Below are positions 1-12,885 of a stretch of 64,000 nucleotides of DNA, in pieces. Both the position numbers and the translations under genes were made by a program. The notes under the pieces were generated by a model, which worked only from the letters and a program-made list of their open reading frames with translations, was not told where the DNA came from and searched no databases. Source of the DNA: Enterococcus faecium (GTDB taxonomy: Bacteria > Bacillota > Bacilli > Lactobacillales > Enterococcaceae); assembly GCF_029023785.1 (NCBI RefSeq), contig NZ_CP118955.1, positions 1 through 64,000 on the forward strand. The letters are read 5' to 3'. Every line of letters starts with the position of its first letter. Position 1 is the stretch's first letter.

Positions 1-1335
1 ATGGTATCCCTCGATGCTTTATGGAATGAATTAAAAGCAACATACCAAAAGGATTTATCGCCTGCTAGCTATAATACATGGATCGAAACAGCGAACCCTC
101 GAACCCTTGATCAAAACCAGCTCGTTGTTGAGGTTCCTAGCAAGATTCATAAAGAATATTGGGAAAAAAACCTGGCGACAAAAATCGTTGAAGTCGGTTA
201 TATGTTATCAGGAAATGAGATTATCCCTCGCTTTATTACTGGCGAAGAAGCAGAGCAAGAAGAAGTTATAGAAGAAAAAAATCCAAAAGTTGTGGCACCT
301 AGTCCGCTAAAAAAAGCCATGCTGAACCCTAAATATACCTTTGATACGTTTGTCATTGGTAAAGGAAACCAGATGGCTCATGCAGCAGCGCTCGTTGTAG
401 CAGAAGATCCAGGTTCTATTTATAACCCGCTCTTCTTTTATGGAGGCGTGGGACTTGGTAAGACTCACTTGATGCATGCAATTGGTCATCAAATGCTGCA
501 AAGTCAGCCTAATGCCAAAGTAAAATATGTAAGCAGTGAAACTTTTGCTAATGATTTCATCAATTCGATCCAAAACAAAACAGCAGAAGAGTTCCGTCAA
601 GAATATCGAAATGTTGATTTACTGCTAGTGGATGACATTCAATTTTTTGCAGAAAAAGAAGCTACGCAAGAAGAGTTTTTCCATACTTTCAATGCCTTGT
701 ACAATGAAGGGAAACAAATCGTACTAACCAGTGATCGGTTGCCAAACGAGATTCCGAAACTGCAAGAACGCCTTGTTTCTCGCTTTGCATGGGGGCTGTC
801 TGTTGATATTACACCGCCGGATCTTGAAACAAGAACAGCGATTTTACGTAAAAAAGCGGCGGCTGAACGTCTAGAGATCCCAGATGACACACTAAGCTAC
901 ATCGCAGGACAAATTGATTCTAACATTCGTGAATTAGAAGGTGCGCTTGTTCGAGTGCAAGCTTTTGCTGCGATGAATAGTGAAGATATTTCGACTAGTC
1001 TAGCTGCAGACGCACTGAAAACGTTAAAATCAGGAAAAGGACATCCTCAATTGTCAATCCTGCAGATCCAAGAAGAAGTGGCAAAGTATTATCACATCCA
1101 ATTGAAAGATCTCAAAGGAAAGAAACGCGTCAAATCTATTGTTGTTCCTAGACAAATCGCTATGTATTTGGCACGTGAGCTCACAGATAATTCTTTACCG
1201 AAAATCGGAGCTGAATTCGGTGGCAAGGATCATACAACGGTTATCCATGCTCATGAAAAAATCCAGCAGCTGATGGATTCTAGTGTCAGTATGCAAAATG
1301 AAGTATCAGAAATCAAAAACTTTTTACTAAATTAA
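1..1335 (+). CDS. dnaA: Chromosomal replication initiator DnaA
   Basis: DnaA binds DnaA boxes at oriC, oligomerises with ATP and opens the duplex to load the replicative helicase. The 444-aa protein has the usual four-domain layout: an N-terminal interaction domain (about 1-85), a short acidic linker, an AAA+ core with Walker [10 protein letters not shown] at residues 148-156 and Walker B LLLVDDIQ near 208-215, and a C-terminal DNA-binding domain with the signature [12 protein letters not shown] near 410-421. Length and motifs are normal. The window starts at its ATG, so its own promoter and any upstream DnaA boxes lie outside. dnaN follows after the box-rich spacer, the standard Firmicute order. 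Confidence 0.99.
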   Translation: MVSLDALWNELKATYQKDLSPASYNTWIETANPRTLDQNQLVVEVPSKIHKEYWEKNLATKIVEVGYMLSGNEIIPRFITGEEAEQEEVIEEKNPKVVAPSPLKKAMLNPKYTFDTFVIGKGNQMAHAAALVVAEDPGSIYNPLFFYGGVGLGKTHLMHAIGHQMLQSQPNAKVKYVSSETFANDFINSIQNKTAEEFRQEYRNVDLLLVDDIQFFAEKEATQEEFFHTFNALYNEGKQIVLTSDRLPNEIPKLQERLVSRFAWGLSVDITPPDLETRTAILRKKAAAERLEIPDDTLSYIAGQIDSNIRELEGALVRVQAFAAMNSEDISTSLAADALKTLKSGKGHPQLSILQIQEEVAKYYHIQLKDLKGKKRVKSIVVPRQIAMYLARELTDNSLPKIGAEFGGKDHTTVIHAHEKIQQLMDSSVSMQNEVSEIKNFLLN

Positions 1336-1532
1336 TTTGTCGATTCTATCAACTGAAAATAGCATGTGGATAAAAGAAAAAAACGTTCAAAAGTTATACA
1401 CACTTTTTCCACAGCTGTTTTTTCGTTTCTCTCTTACGTTTTTTGAGTTTTCCACAGAATCAACATGCCCTATTACTTTTATTATTCTTTTTAACTAATA
1501 ATAAATAAACAAACATTCAAAGGAGATACATC
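1336..1532. other. oriC: Chromosomal origin region (oriC), dnaA-dnaN spacer
   Basis: The spacer holds a cluster of DnaA boxes. A perfect TTATCCACA lies on the minus strand at 1365-1373, TTATACACA at 1394-1402, and two TTTTCCACA boxes at 1405-1413 and 1448-1456. A very AT-rich tract (about 1468-1515, ending ACTAATAATAAATAAAC) follows and could be the unwinding element. Firmicute origins commonly lie on both sides of dnaA. Only the downstream half is visible here. Confidence 0.88.
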
Positions 1533-2663
1533 ATGAAAGTTACTTTAAACCGAGCTAGCTTTATGCAGGAATTGCAAACTGTTCAACGAGCTATTTCAAG
1601 CAAAACCACGATCCCTATTTTGACAGGTGTAAAAATCACACTGACACAAGAAGGTTTGACTTTGACGGGGAGCAACGCTGATATATCAATTGAAACTTTT
1701 TTGTCTGTTGAAAACGAAAAAGCAAATATGCAAATCGAATCTACTGGTTCCATTGTTTTACAAGCACGTTTCTTTAGCGAAATCATTCGGAGACTTCCTG
1801 AAGAAACATTTACTTTAGAAGTTTTAGAAAATAAACAAGTAGCGATCACTTCTGGAAAAGCGAATTTTATCGTAAATGGATTAGATGCAGATAACTATCC
1901 TCATCTTCCTGTTGTCGAAAGCCATAACCAGATGAAATTACCTGTACACGTATTGACTAAACTAATCAACGAAACAGTTTTTGCTGTCTCACAACATGAG
2001 AGTCGTCCAATCTTGACAGGTGTGCATTTCATTTTATCTGATAATTCTTTATTAGCTGTAGCTACTGATTCTCACCGTCTAAGTCAACGCGTGATTCCAG
2101 TAGAACAAGCGGCTGATCATTTTGATATTGTTATTCCTGGAAAAAGTTTGATCGAATTATCTCGCTCATTAACAAATGAAGAAGAAATCGTCGAAATCAG
2201 CATTATGGAAAACCAAGTGTTGTTCAAAACAGAAACGATGTATTTCTATTCCCGTTTGCTAGAAGGAAACTATCCAGATACCAATCGTTTGATTCCTTCA
2301 AGTTTTAATACAGAGGTTGAATTTTCTGTTCCTAGCTTTTTAGCGGCGATCGAACGGGCTTCTTTACTTTCTCATGAAGGCCGTAACAACATCGTTCGTT
2401 TATCTATTCGTCCAGATGCGGTTGTTTTATACGGAAATTCGCCAGAAATCGGGAAAGTAGAAGAAAGCTTGAGTTATACAGCAAGCAGTGGCGATCCATT
2501 AGATATTTCTTTCAATCCGGATTATATGAAAGCAGCGTTGCGTGCATTTGGAGATATGAGCATCAAAGTGAAATTTATCTCTGCTATTCGTCCATTTACA
2601 TTGGAACCAACGGAAGATGGCGTTCAATTTATTCAGCTGATTACTCCTGTACGTACAAATTAA
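1533..2663 (+). CDS. dnaN: DNA polymerase III beta sliding clamp
   Basis: The beta clamp is a ring-shaped homodimer that tethers Pol III and other DNA enzymes to the template. At 376 aa it has the normal length for three clamp folds, starting MKVTLNRASFMQELQ and ending with the conserved PVRTN-type tail that typically closes the protein. The start ATG is preceded by AAGGAGATACATC. It follows dnaA across the origin spacer and ends at a terminator-like hairpin. Confidence 0.98.
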   Translation: MKVTLNRASFMQELQTVQRAISSKTTIPILTGVKITLTQEGLTLTGSNADISIETFLSVENEKANMQIESTGSIVLQARFFSEIIRRLPEETFTLEVLENKQVAITSGKANFIVNGLDADNYPHLPVVESHNQMKLPVHVLTKLINETVFAVSQHESRPILTGVHFILSDNSLLAVATDSHRLSQRVIPVEQAADHFDIVIPGKSLIELSRSLTNEEEIVEISIMENQVLFKTETMYFYSRLLEGNYPDTNRLIPSSFNTEVEFSVPSFLAAIERASLLSHEGRNNIVRLSIRPDAVVLYGNSPEIGKVEESLSYTASSGDPLDISFNPDYMKAALRAFGDMSIKVKFISAIRPFTLEPTEDGVQFIQLITPVRTN

Positions 2664-2722
2664 CAATGATTTTCAATGTTCTTGAAAATTTAATTGAAAA
2701 GAAATAGAAAAAATAAAATTTT

Positions 2723-2768
2723 AAACAGAAGGCCCTAAAATCTCTTTTAAGGCTTTCTGTTTATTTTT
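2723..2768 (+). terminator. Terminator-like hairpin after dnaN
   Basis: AAACAGAA with GGCC and CTAAAA pairs with TTTTAAGGC and TTCTGTTT around a short loop, followed by TTTTTG. It separates dnaN from the downstream S4-domain/recF/gyrBA transcription unit. Confidence 0.7.
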
Positions 2769-2825
2769 GTTTAAATCACCTTTTTTAGATTAAATCGTCT
2801 TATATGGAAAAATATATGGATAAAT

Positions 2826-2854
2826 TTGTTTTATTGCGAAAAAAAAGGTATAAT
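2826..2854 (+). promoter_or_regulatory. Sigma-A promoter for the S4 protein-recF-gyrBA unit
   Basis: The -35 TTGTTT is at 2826-2831 and the -10 TATAAT at 2849-2854, with a 17-bp spacer. A longer reading frame of the next gene could begin with the TTG at 2826, but that TTG is the -35 box itself, which supports the downstream start at 2892. Confidence 0.75.
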
Positions 2855-2891
2855 AGAGTATACTTTTAATAATGAAAATGAGGGATGGGCA

Positions 2892-3120
2892 TTGAAACAA
2901 CAAGTCATTCTAAATACGGAATTCATGACGTTGGGCCAAATGTTGAAAGAAGTCACAGTTATCGGTAGTGGCGGACAAGCAAAATGGTATTTGGCAGAAA
3001 ACACTGTGTTAGTCGATGGCGAACCAGAAAATCGTCGTGGACGCAAACTTTATCCCGGCATGATGGTTGAAGTTCCAGAAGTAGGAACTTTTTTTATGGT
3101 AAAAAAAGGAAACGACGATA

Positions 3121-3134
<14 letters not shown>
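2892..3134 (+). CDS. yaaA: S4-domain RNA-binding protein YaaA (RlbA type)
   Basis: This small S4-fold RNA-binding protein almost always lies between dnaN and recF in Firmicutes and is thought to act in ribosome or RNA metabolism. The S4 core reads FMTLGQMLKEVTVIGSGGQAK followed by LVDGEPENRRGRKLYPG. The start is called at TTG 2892 (MKQQVILNTEF), preceded by GAGGG; this gives 80 aa, close to the roughly 70 aa usual for the family. An earlier in-frame TTG at 2826 falls inside the promoter. The 3' end overlaps the recF start by 14 bp, suggesting translational coupling. Confidence 0.88.
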
Positions 3135-6188
<3,054 letters not shown>

Positions 6189-6207
6189 TCATGAAGGAGG
6201 AAAAAGA

Positions 6208-8679
6208 ATGAGTGAAGAAATCAGAGAAAACATCCATGATGTCAATCTAACCAGCGAAATGAAAGACTCCTTCATCGATTATGCGATGAGTGTTATTGTC
6301 GCACGTGCACTTCCTGATGTCAGAGATGGTCTGAAACCCGTTCATCGCCGTATTTTATACGGCATGAACGAATTAGGTGTAACACCGGATAAAGCCCATA
6401 AAAAATCTGCCAGAATCGTCGGAGATGTCATGGGTAAATACCATCCTCATGGAGACAGTGCGATCTATGAGTCAATGGTACGGATGGCACAGCCATTCAG
6501 CTACCGTTATATGCTAGTGGATGGTCATGGAAACTTTGGTTCTGTTGACGGTGACGGTGCCGCCGCTATGCGTTATACCGAAGCACGGATGAGCAAAATC
6601 GCTACAGAAATGCTGCGTGATATCAATAAGAACACTGTTGATTTCCAAAGCAACTATGATGATACAGAAAAAGAACCAGTTGTACTACCTGCTCGCTTCC
6701 CGAATCTTTTAGTGAACGGAACAACGGGGATCGCCGTAGGTATGGCCACGAATATCCCACCTCATAACTTGTCTGAGGTAGTAGCGGCTATCGATTTGCT
6801 GATGGATAATCCTGATGTGACGACCAATGAATTGATGGAAGTATTACCTGGACCAGATTTTCCAACAGGTGGTTTGGTTATGGGGAAATCAGGAATCCGA
6901 AGAGCGTATGAAACAGGTAAGGGTTCTATTACCGTACGTGCAAAAGTTGAGATTACTGAGATGCCAAATGGTAAAGAACGGATCATCGTGACAGAATTGC
7001 CTTATATGGTCAATAAAGCAAAATTGATCGAACGGATTTCTGAACTGCACAGAGACAAGCGTATCGAAGGGATCACAGATTTGCGGGACGAATCTTCCCG
7101 TGAAGGTATGCGGATCGTCATTGACATCCGTCGTGACGCCAGCGCATCCGTTATCTTGAATAACTTATATAAATTGACATCCTTGCAAAATTCATTTGGA
7201 TTCAATATGTTGGCGATCGAAAAAGGTGTGCCGAAAGTTTTGAGCTTGAAACAAATCCTTGAAAACTATATCGAACATCAACGCGAAGTCATCACACGAC
7301 GGACGGTCTTTGAAAAAGAAAAAGCAGAAGCAAGAGCACACATCTTAGAAGGTTTGCGTATTGCTTTGGATCATATCGATGAAATCATTGCGATTATCCG
7401 CGGGTCTAAATCAGATGACGAGGCAAAAGCAACAATGATCGAACGGTTCGATTTATCCGATCGCCAGTCTCAAGCTATTTTAGATATGCGTTTACGCCGA
7501 TTGACCGGTTTGGAACGGGAAAAAATCGAAAATGAATACCAAGAACTCTTAAAACTGATTGAAGATTTAACTGACATTCTGGCAAGACCAGAACGTGTTA
7601 CAGAAATCATCAAGAATGAATTAGCAGACTTGAATCAACGATTTGGTGATAAACGACGCACAGAATTACTAGTCGGTGAGGTCTTAAGTCTGGAAGATGA
7701 AGATTTAATCGAAGAAGAAGAAATCGTTATTACATTGACAAACAATGGTTACATCAAACGTTTGGCAAATAATGAATTCAGAGCTCAACGAAGGGGTGGA
7801 CGTGGTGTCCAAGGAATGGGTATCCACAATGACGACTTCGTCAAAAATCTGGTTTCTTGTTCTACCCATGATACATTGTTATTCTTTACGAATAACGGAA
7901 AAGTGTATCGGGCAAAAGGATACGAAATTCCAGAATACGGGCGTACAGCCAAAGGAATCCCAATCATCAATTTACTAGGTATCGATTCGAGTGAAAGCAT
8001 CCAGGCAATCATTGCGGTGACGGGAGAAGCAGAAGAAGGCCACTATCTCTTCTTTACGACGCGTCAAGGTACAGTAAAACGTACTTCTGTCACTGCTTTT
8101 GCTAACATCCGAAGTAATGGTCTGATCGCAATTGGTTTGAAAGAAGACGATGAGCTCGTCAATGTGCTACTGACAGATGGTCAATCTAATATCATTATTG
8201 GAACACATAACGGCTACTCTGTCACTTTCAAAGAAGAAGCAGTCCGCGATATGGGACGTACAGCTTCCGGGGTCAGAGGGATACGCCTGCGTGAGGAAGA
8301 TTATGTCGTTGGGGCAGCCTTAATGAAGGAATATCAAGAAGTATTAGTGATCACAGAAAAAGGTTACGGAAAACGGACAAAAGTATCGGAATATCCAGTG
8401 AAAGGCCGCGGAGGTAAAGGGATCAAAACGGCGAACATCACTGAAAAAAATGGTCCACTAGCTGGATTGACCACTGTTTCTGGAGATGAAGACATCATGC
8501 TGATTACAGATAAAGGTGTCATTATCCGTTTCAACGTATCGACTGTTTCTCAAACTGGACGTTCAACATTAGGCGTACGTTTGATGAAGATGGAAGCTGA
8601 TACGAAAGTTGTCACGATGGCAGCAGTCGAACCAGAAGCTGCAGAACAAACAGTTGAAGAACAAGGATCAGAAGAATAA
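6208..8679 (+). CDS. gyrA: DNA gyrase subunit A
   Basis: GyrA cuts and rejoins DNA and wraps it through its C-terminal beta-pinwheel. The 823-aa protein carries the catalytic tyrosine in [10 protein letters not shown] at residue 123. The quinolone-determining region reads [10 protein letters not shown], with Ser84 and Glu88 (E. coli positions 83 and 87), which is the unmutated form. C-terminal GyrA-box blades include [10 protein letters not shown] and the repeat region ending [13 protein letters not shown]. The start is preceded by AAGGAGGAAAAAG. A strong terminator follows. Confidence 0.99.
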   Translation: MSEEIRENIHDVNLTSEMKDSFIDYAMSVIVARALPDVRDGLKPVHRRILYGMNELGVTPDKAHKKSARIVGDVMGKYHPHGDSAIYESMVRMAQPFSYRYMLVDGHGNFGSVDGDGAAAMRYTEARMSKIATEMLRDINKNTVDFQSNYDDTEKEPVVLPARFPNLLVNGTTGIAVGMATNIPPHNLSEVVAAIDLLMDNPDVTTNELMEVLPGPDFPTGGLVMGKSGIRRAYETGKGSITVRAKVEITEMPNGKERIIVTELPYMVNKAKLIERISELHRDKRIEGITDLRDESSREGMRIVIDIRRDASASVILNNLYKLTSLQNSFGFNMLAIEKGVPKVLSLKQILENYIEHQREVITRRTVFEKEKAEARAHILEGLRIALDHIDEIIAIIRGSKSDDEAKATMIERFDLSDRQSQAILDMRLRRLTGLEREKIENEYQELLKLIEDLTDILARPERVTEIIKNELADLNQRFGDKRRTELLVGEVLSLEDEDLIEEEEIVITLTNNGYIKRLANNEFRAQRRGGRGVQGMGIHNDDFVKNLVSCSTHDTLLFFTNNGKVYRAKGYEIPEYGRTAKGIPIINLLGIDSSESIQAIIAVTGEAEEGHYLFFTTRQGTVKRTSVTAFANIRSNGLIAIGLKEDDELVNVLLTDGQSNIIIGTHNGYSVTFKEEAVRDMGRTASGVRGIRLREEDYVVGAALMKEYQEVLVITEKGYGKRTKVSEYPVKGRGGKGIKTANITEKNGPLAGLTTVSGDEDIMLITDKGVIIRFNVSTVSQTGRSTLGVRLMKMEADTKVVTMAAVEPEAAEQTVEEQGSEE

Positions 8680-8700
8680 CCATCAAGACTAAGTGTGTAA

Positions 8701-8752
8701 GCTAGCAAGAATAACCGATTAAAAAATCTGGTTATTCCTGCTGGCTTTTTTG
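8701..8752 (+). terminator. Rho-independent terminator after gyrA
   Basis: GCTAGCAAGAATAACC pairs with GGTTATTCCTGCTGGC, followed by six T residues. It closes the recF-gyrBA unit. Confidence 0.85.
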
Positions 8753-8797
8753 ATTAGTTGAATTTCTCTTAAAATATTCGAAACTGTTCATTCTGTA

Positions 8798-8826
8798 TTG
8801 CTTTTGACCAAAATAGAGTGTATAAT
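8798..8826 (+). promoter_or_regulatory. Promoter of the rpsF-ssb-rpsR operon
   Basis: The -35 TTGCTT is at 8798-8803 and the -10 TATAAT at 8821-8826, with a 17-bp spacer. It lies 89 bp upstream of rpsF and leaves room for a structured leader. Confidence 0.75.
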
Positions 8827-8859
8827 TAGAGCTTGTGAGTAGTCTAATTAATTAGATAA

Positions 8860-8907
8860 CTCTCCTTGCTCTTAGGAACCTAAGAGCCGAAAGTCCACAG
8901 GGAGGTG
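8860..8907 (+). promoter_or_regulatory. Putative S6:S18 ribosomal leader RNA
   Basis: A perfect 8-bp stem GCTCTTAG / CTAAGAGC (8868-8875 with 8880-8887, loop GAAC) is followed by CCGAAAGTCCACAGGGAGG. Outer CTCC can pair with GGGAG, which would sequester the rpsF ribosome-binding site. The layout, with CCG and CACA elements next to a stem just ahead of rpsF, matches what is known of the S6:S18 leader motif bound by the S6/S18 complex. The assignment rests on remembered motif features, not on a covariance model. Confidence 0.6.
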
Positions 8908-8914
8908 AATATCA

Positions 8915-9214
8915 ATGGAAAACACGAAATATGAAATCATGTACATTATTCGTCCAAACATTGATGAAGAAGCAAAAACTGCTTTAATCGAACGTTTCGA
9001 TGCAATCTTGAAAGATAACGGAGCAGAAGTTATCGAATCAAAAGATTGGGAAAAACGCCGTTTCGCTTATGAAATGAACGGTTACCGTGAAGGTATCTAT
9101 CACATCGTTAAAGTATCTTCTCCATCATCAGCAAATGCTGTCAATGAATTTGACCGTCTTGCTAAAATCAACGACGATATCATTCGTCACATGATTGTTA
9201 AAGAAGAAGCTTAA
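8915..9214 (+). CDS. rpsF: 30S ribosomal protein S6
   Basis: S6 binds the central domain of 16S rRNA as a heterodimer with S18. The 99-aa protein shows the family pattern [16 protein letters not shown] and [26 protein letters not shown] core ([20 protein letters not shown]). The start is preceded by GGGAGGTGAATATCA. It is first in a conserved rpsF-ssb-rpsR operon and probably autoregulated through the leader. Confidence 0.98.
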   Translation: MENTKYEIMYIIRPNIDEEAKTALIERFDAILKDNGAEVIESKDWEKRRFAYEMNGYREGIYHIVKVSSPSSANAVNEFDRLAKINDDIIRHMIVKEEA

Positions 9215-9218
9215 TTGT

Positions 9219-9234
9219 TGTTTCATGTGAAACA
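9219..9234. other. Degenerate parS-like palindrome between rpsF and ssb
   Basis: TGTTTCATGTGAAACA differs from the parS consensus TGTTTCACGTGAAACA at one central base. It keeps the dyad arms, so ParB might bind weakly. It lies in the 40-bp gap between rpsF and ssb. Confidence 0.35.
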
Positions 9235-9263
9235 ATAGAAAACGATGAGAGGAGATGACTATT

Positions 9264-9776
9264 TTGATTAATAATGTTGTATTAGTTGGACGTCTGACGA
9301 AAGATCCAGATTTGCGTTACACAGCAAGTGGTACGGCAGTCGCAACATTTACTTTGGCTGTGAATCGTAATTTTACAAACCAAAGCGGCAATCGCGAGGC
9401 TGATTTTATCAACTGTGTGATTTGGCGCAAATCAGCAGAAACTTTAGCAAACTATGCTCGTAAAGGAACACTTTTAGGTGTTACTGGACGTATCCAAACT
9501 CGTTCTTATGATAATCAGCAAGGACAACGTGTATACGTGACAGAAGTAGTAGCTGACAACTTCCAATTGCTGGAAAGTCGTTCTGCATCTGAAAATCGCC
9601 AACAAAGCGGCGGATTCCAAAGTTCTGGTCAATCAGCTGGCGGATTTGGCGGAAACAATAACTCTAATCAAACATCTCAATCATCCAACGGTATGCCTGA
9701 TTTCGACCGTGATACTTCTGACCCATTCGGCTCAAGTTCAACGATCGACATTTCAGACGATGATTTACCATTCTAA
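9264..9776 (+). CDS. ssb: Single-stranded DNA-binding protein SSB
   Basis: SSB coats single-stranded DNA as a homotetramer and recruits repair and replication proteins. An OB fold ([19 protein letters not shown] to about residue 105) is followed by a Gly/Gln/Ser/Asn-rich linker and the acidic tip DISDDDLPF used for partner binding. The start is placed at TTG 9264 ([10 protein letters not shown]), 9 nt after AGGAG. The upstream ATG at 9255 directly abuts that ribosome-binding site and is unlikely to be used. The resulting protein is 170 aa, normal for the family. Confidence 0.97.
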   Translation: MINNVVLVGRLTKDPDLRYTASGTAVATFTLAVNRNFTNQSGNREADFINCVIWRKSAETLANYARKGTLLGVTGRIQTRSYDNQQGQRVYVTEVVADNFQLLESRSASENRQQSGGFQSSGQSAGGFGGNNNSNQTSQSSNGMPDFDRDTSDPFGSSSTIDISDDDLPF

Positions 9777-9801
9777 ACGAATTTGATAGGAGGGAAATAG
9801 A

Positions 9802-10038
9802 ATGGCACAACAAAGAAGAGGCGGACGTAAACGTCGTAAAGTAGACTACATTGCTGCTAACCATATTGAATATATCGATTATAAAGATATCGAATTACTA
9901 AAAAGATTTATTTCAGAACGCGGTAAAATCTTGCCACGTCGTGTAACTGGTACAGGCGCTAAAAACCAACGTAAAATTACTGTTGCAATCAAACGCGCTC
10001 GTATCATGGGCTTGCTACCTTTCGTTAGCGAAGACTAA
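9802..10038 (+). CDS. rpsR: 30S ribosomal protein S18
   Basis: S18 pairs with S6 on the 30S platform. The 78-aa basic protein has the family sequence [37 protein letters not shown] and [21 protein letters not shown]. The start follows AGGAGGGAAATAGA. It is the last gene of the rpsF operon and is followed by a terminator. Confidence 0.98.
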   Translation: MAQQRRGGRKRRKVDYIAANHIEYIDYKDIELLKRFISERGKILPRRVTGTGAKNQRKITVAIKRARIMGLLPFVSED

Positions 10039-10046
10039 TAAATCCT

Positions 10047-10097
10047 AGGAATTGAATGACTGATCCTTTTGATCAGCTATTCAATTCCTTTTTTTCT
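10047..10097 (+). terminator. Terminator after rpsR
   Basis: GGAATTGAAT and TGATC pair with GATCA and ATTCAATTCC around CTTTT, with TTTTTTT after. The stem is long with one small internal mismatch. Confidence 0.85.
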
Positions 10098-10180
10098 GTA
10101 AAAATAACCTCTATTCGTTTAGTCGCTCGAATGACGAAAGTTATGGTAAAATCAAATTAGTCATATATGGGAGGAAAATT

Positions 10181-12154
10181 ATGGAAAATAAAAACAATCA
10201 TTTATCCCCGAAACCTCTCTTCCTTATCCTGTTTATATTAATCGAAGTATTGGTAGTCTTAATTTTACCATTTCGTTTTGTTAGCGCTTCGGTCATTCTA
10301 TTGATGAATTTATGGGGTGTTCGCTATTGGTTGAAAATGAAACGTTGGCTTATTTTAAATAAACGTGAAAAAATCCAGCAGGCTTCGACTGTAGCTGAAA
10401 CCAATCTAGCTTATGTCTCAGAAGTCATGCCTGTAGGAGTGATTGCTTATCAGCCATCAAGCCAAAAAATCGAATGGCTCAATCCATTAGCATTGAAAAT
10501 CAAAGATCAAAGTGGATTAACAGAGGAAGAATTGCTAGATACTTTTTTTACTGCAAAAGAAAAAAAGAAAAACCAAGTCTATCTAGCAGATAAAACATTT
10601 CAGTTTGATATGGATACAGTAAAGGGTGTTGTTTATTTTAATGATATTACCCAAAACCAGTTGTTAAAACTCCATCAGACGAACAGTCAGCCGGTGATTG
10701 GTATTTTATCTATTGATAACTATGCAGATGCCATTGATAAATTAGATGACAAAGAGATTTCTTATTTGAACTCTTTCGTCACTACACTAGTTTCTGACTG
10801 GATGAATGAATACCATGTCTTTTTCAAAAGAATCAACGCAGAACGGTTTTTCTTCGTAGCACAGATGATCGATCTGAAAAAGATGATGGATAAAAAATTT
10901 GATTTGCTGGATCGCTTTCGAGCAGAAGCTGAAAAACAGAGCTCGCCTATCACCCTTAGTATGGGGATTGCTTATGGCTCAAGAACCCTCGATGAAATCG
11001 GTGGAGAAGCTCAGAATAATTTAGATGTTGCTTTAGTCCGTGGAGGCGACCAAGTTGTCGTGAAAGAGGTAAAAGAAGGAGCAAAACCTGTTTATTATGG
11101 GGGGAAATCTGCTAAGAATGTCAAACGCACGCGTGTTCGTTCTCGAGCGATGAGTACCGCTTTGCGTCGGATTTTTGATGAAACAGGCGATGTGTTTATC
11201 ATGGGGCACAAGTTTCCGGATATGGATGCTTTAGGCTCTGCTTTTGGTGTCAGTTGTCTGGCACGCTTCAACCAGAAAAAAGCTTACATCGTTATCAATG
11301 AGAACGAGATCATTCCAGATGTAGAACGGTGTCTTGAAGAAATCCATAAGCATCCTGAATTAGAAATGCAACTAATCTCTCCAGAACGTGCCATAGAGCT
11401 GAAAAAAGAAGAGGACCTCCTCGTGATGGTGGATTACCATAAACCTTCTCTATCGATCTCTCAGGGCCTATATGAGCAATTTGATAAGATTGTGATCATT
11501 GATCACCATCGTCGTGGGGAAGAGTTTCCAAGTAAACCTCTGCTGACTTATATTGAATCTTCAGCTTCTTCAGCTTCAGAGCTAGTTTCTGAGCTGATCC
11601 AATACCAAAGCAGCAAAACAAATCGCTTAGATCGTTTTGAGGCCACATTATTGCTTGCAGGGATGGTTGTAGATACAAATAGTTTCAATGTCCGTACAAC
11701 TGCACGAACTTTTGACGTTGCCAGCTATTTAAGGTCTTGTGGAGCAGACGCATCCTTAGTACAATATTTATTGAGCTCGGATTTAGCGACATACTTGGAG
11801 ATCAGCAATTTGATTGCTGGAAGCGACTATGTGACTTCTGATATTGTTGTGGCGGCAGGGACAGACGAAAAAGAGTATAATAGTGTTATAGCAGCAAAAA
11901 CAGCAGATACATTGCTTTCGATGATCAATATCAATGCAGCTTTCGTCATTACAAAGCGGACAGACGGCTTGATTGGGATCAGTGCCAGAAGTACCGGCAC
12001 GATCAACGTCCAAATCATCATGGAATCCTTAGGTGGCGGAGGACACTTCACAAACGCAGCTACTCAACTGGAAAATACGACAGTTGAGGAAACAAAACAG
12101 AAGCTATTTGCTGCAATCAAAGAAAATATGAATCAAATATATGATAAGGAGTAA
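10181..12154 (+). CDS. gdpP: Cyclic-di-AMP phosphodiesterase GdpP
   Basis: GdpP is a membrane-bound enzyme that hydrolyses c-di-AMP to pApA and so tunes potassium, osmotic and cell-wall homeostasis. The 657-aa protein has two N-terminal membrane segments (about residues 13-55), a PAS-like domain, a degenerate GGDEF domain, then a DHH/DHHA1 phosphodiesterase. Catalytic motifs are visible: [14 protein letters not shown] near 340-355, VMVDYHKP, the DHH motif at 441-443, and [10 protein letters not shown] near 618. The gene ends 5 bp before rplI, whose ribosome-binding site overlaps its 3' end, a common arrangement in Firmicutes. No truncation or frameshift is seen. Confidence 0.97.
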   Translation: MENKNNHLSPKPLFLILFILIEVLVVLILPFRFVSASVILLMNLWGVRYWLKMKRWLILNKREKIQQASTVAETNLAYVSEVMPVGVIAYQPSSQKIEWLNPLALKIKDQSGLTEEELLDTFFTAKEKKKNQVYLADKTFQFDMDTVKGVVYFNDITQNQLLKLHQTNSQPVIGILSIDNYADAIDKLDDKEISYLNSFVTTLVSDWMNEYHVFFKRINAERFFFVAQMIDLKKMMDKKFDLLDRFRAEAEKQSSPITLSMGIAYGSRTLDEIGGEAQNNLDVALVRGGDQVVVKEVKEGAKPVYYGGKSAKNVKRTRVRSRAMSTALRRIFDETGDVFIMGHKFPDMDALGSAFGVSCLARFNQKKAYIVINENEIIPDVERCLEEIHKHPELEMQLISPERAIELKKEEDLLVMVDYHKPSLSISQGLYEQFDKIVIIDHHRRGEEFPSKPLLTYIESSASSASELVSELIQYQSSKTNRLDRFEATLLLAGMVVDTNSFNVRTTARTFDVASYLRSCGADASLVQYLLSSDLATYLEISNLIAGSDYVTSDIVVAAGTDEKEYNSVIAAKTADTLLSMININAAFVITKRTDGLIGISARSTGTINVQIIMESLGGGGHFTNAATQLENTTVEETKQKLFAAIKENMNQIYDKE

Positions 12155-12159
12155 TCCAA

Positions 12160-12612
12160 ATGAAAGTAATTTTTTTACAAGATGTAAAAGGAAAAGGTAA
12201 AAAAGGGGACATCAAAGAAGTTCCAGCAGGTTATGCACAAAATTATCTAATCAAAAATAACTTGGCAAAAGAAGCAACGAAAAGCAGTATCAGTCAGTTA
12301 GCAGGACAAAAGAAAGCACAAGAAAAACACGAAGCTGAAATCTTGGAAGAAGCTAAAAAGTTAAAAGAATTCTTGGAAAAAGAAGATACTGTAGTCGAAT
12401 TGAAGGCGAAAGCAGGGGAAGACAGCCGTTTGTTTGGTTCGATCCCTTCAAAACAAATTGCTGAAGGGTTAAACAAACAATACAAAATCAAATTAGATAA
12501 ACGAAAAATCGAATTAGAAAATCCGATCCGTTCACTAGGCTACACAAACGTACCTGTTAAGCTTCATCATGAGGTGACGGCTACGATCAAAGTTCATGTC
12601 GTACAAGAATAA
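12160..12612 (+). CDS. rplI: 50S ribosomal protein L9
   Basis: L9 sits at the base of the L1 stalk and helps maintain reading frame. The 150-aa protein starts [30 protein letters not shown], the typical N-terminal domain, followed by a long charged connecting helix and a C-terminal domain with [14 protein letters not shown]. The start follows AAGGAGTAATCCAA, right behind gdpP, implying co-transcription. Confidence 0.98.
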   Translation: MKVIFLQDVKGKGKKGDIKEVPAGYAQNYLIKNNLAKEATKSSISQLAGQKKAQEKHEAEILEEAKKLKEFLEKEDTVVELKAKAGEDSRLFGSIPSKQIAEGLNKQYKIKLDKRKIELENPIRSLGYTNVPVKLHHEVTATIKVHVVQE

Positions 12613-12662
12613 CAAATCTTGATAGCGATGTTCAGCTGGTAAGTATAACCAGAAGGAAAAAA

Positions 12663-12751
12663 GAGAAACCGAAATTTATCTGAGAAAACAGCTGCAGCAA
12701 TGAAAGCAAAAGCTGCAAATCGATTTCAGATTGATTTCGGTTTCTTTTTTG
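12663..12751 (+). terminator. Long terminator hairpin after rplI
   Basis: AGAAACCGAAAT pairs with ATTTCGGTTTCT, followed by TTTTTT. Between the arms lies a second possible hairpin, CAGCTGCAGCAATG with AGCTGC. The rest of the 273-bp rplI-dnaB gap has a TAAAAT -10-like box near 12851 but no convincing -35. Confidence 0.7.
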
Positions 12752-12885
12752 GGAACAGCAAAATAGCATAAAGAAAACGAGTATAATAAAAGAGAACTAT
12801 TTTTTTATTACACTTTCGGTACGAATGATGACTTTTCTCTCATTTTCTTGTAAAATGAAGCAATTGAAGACAAGGAGCGATACGT

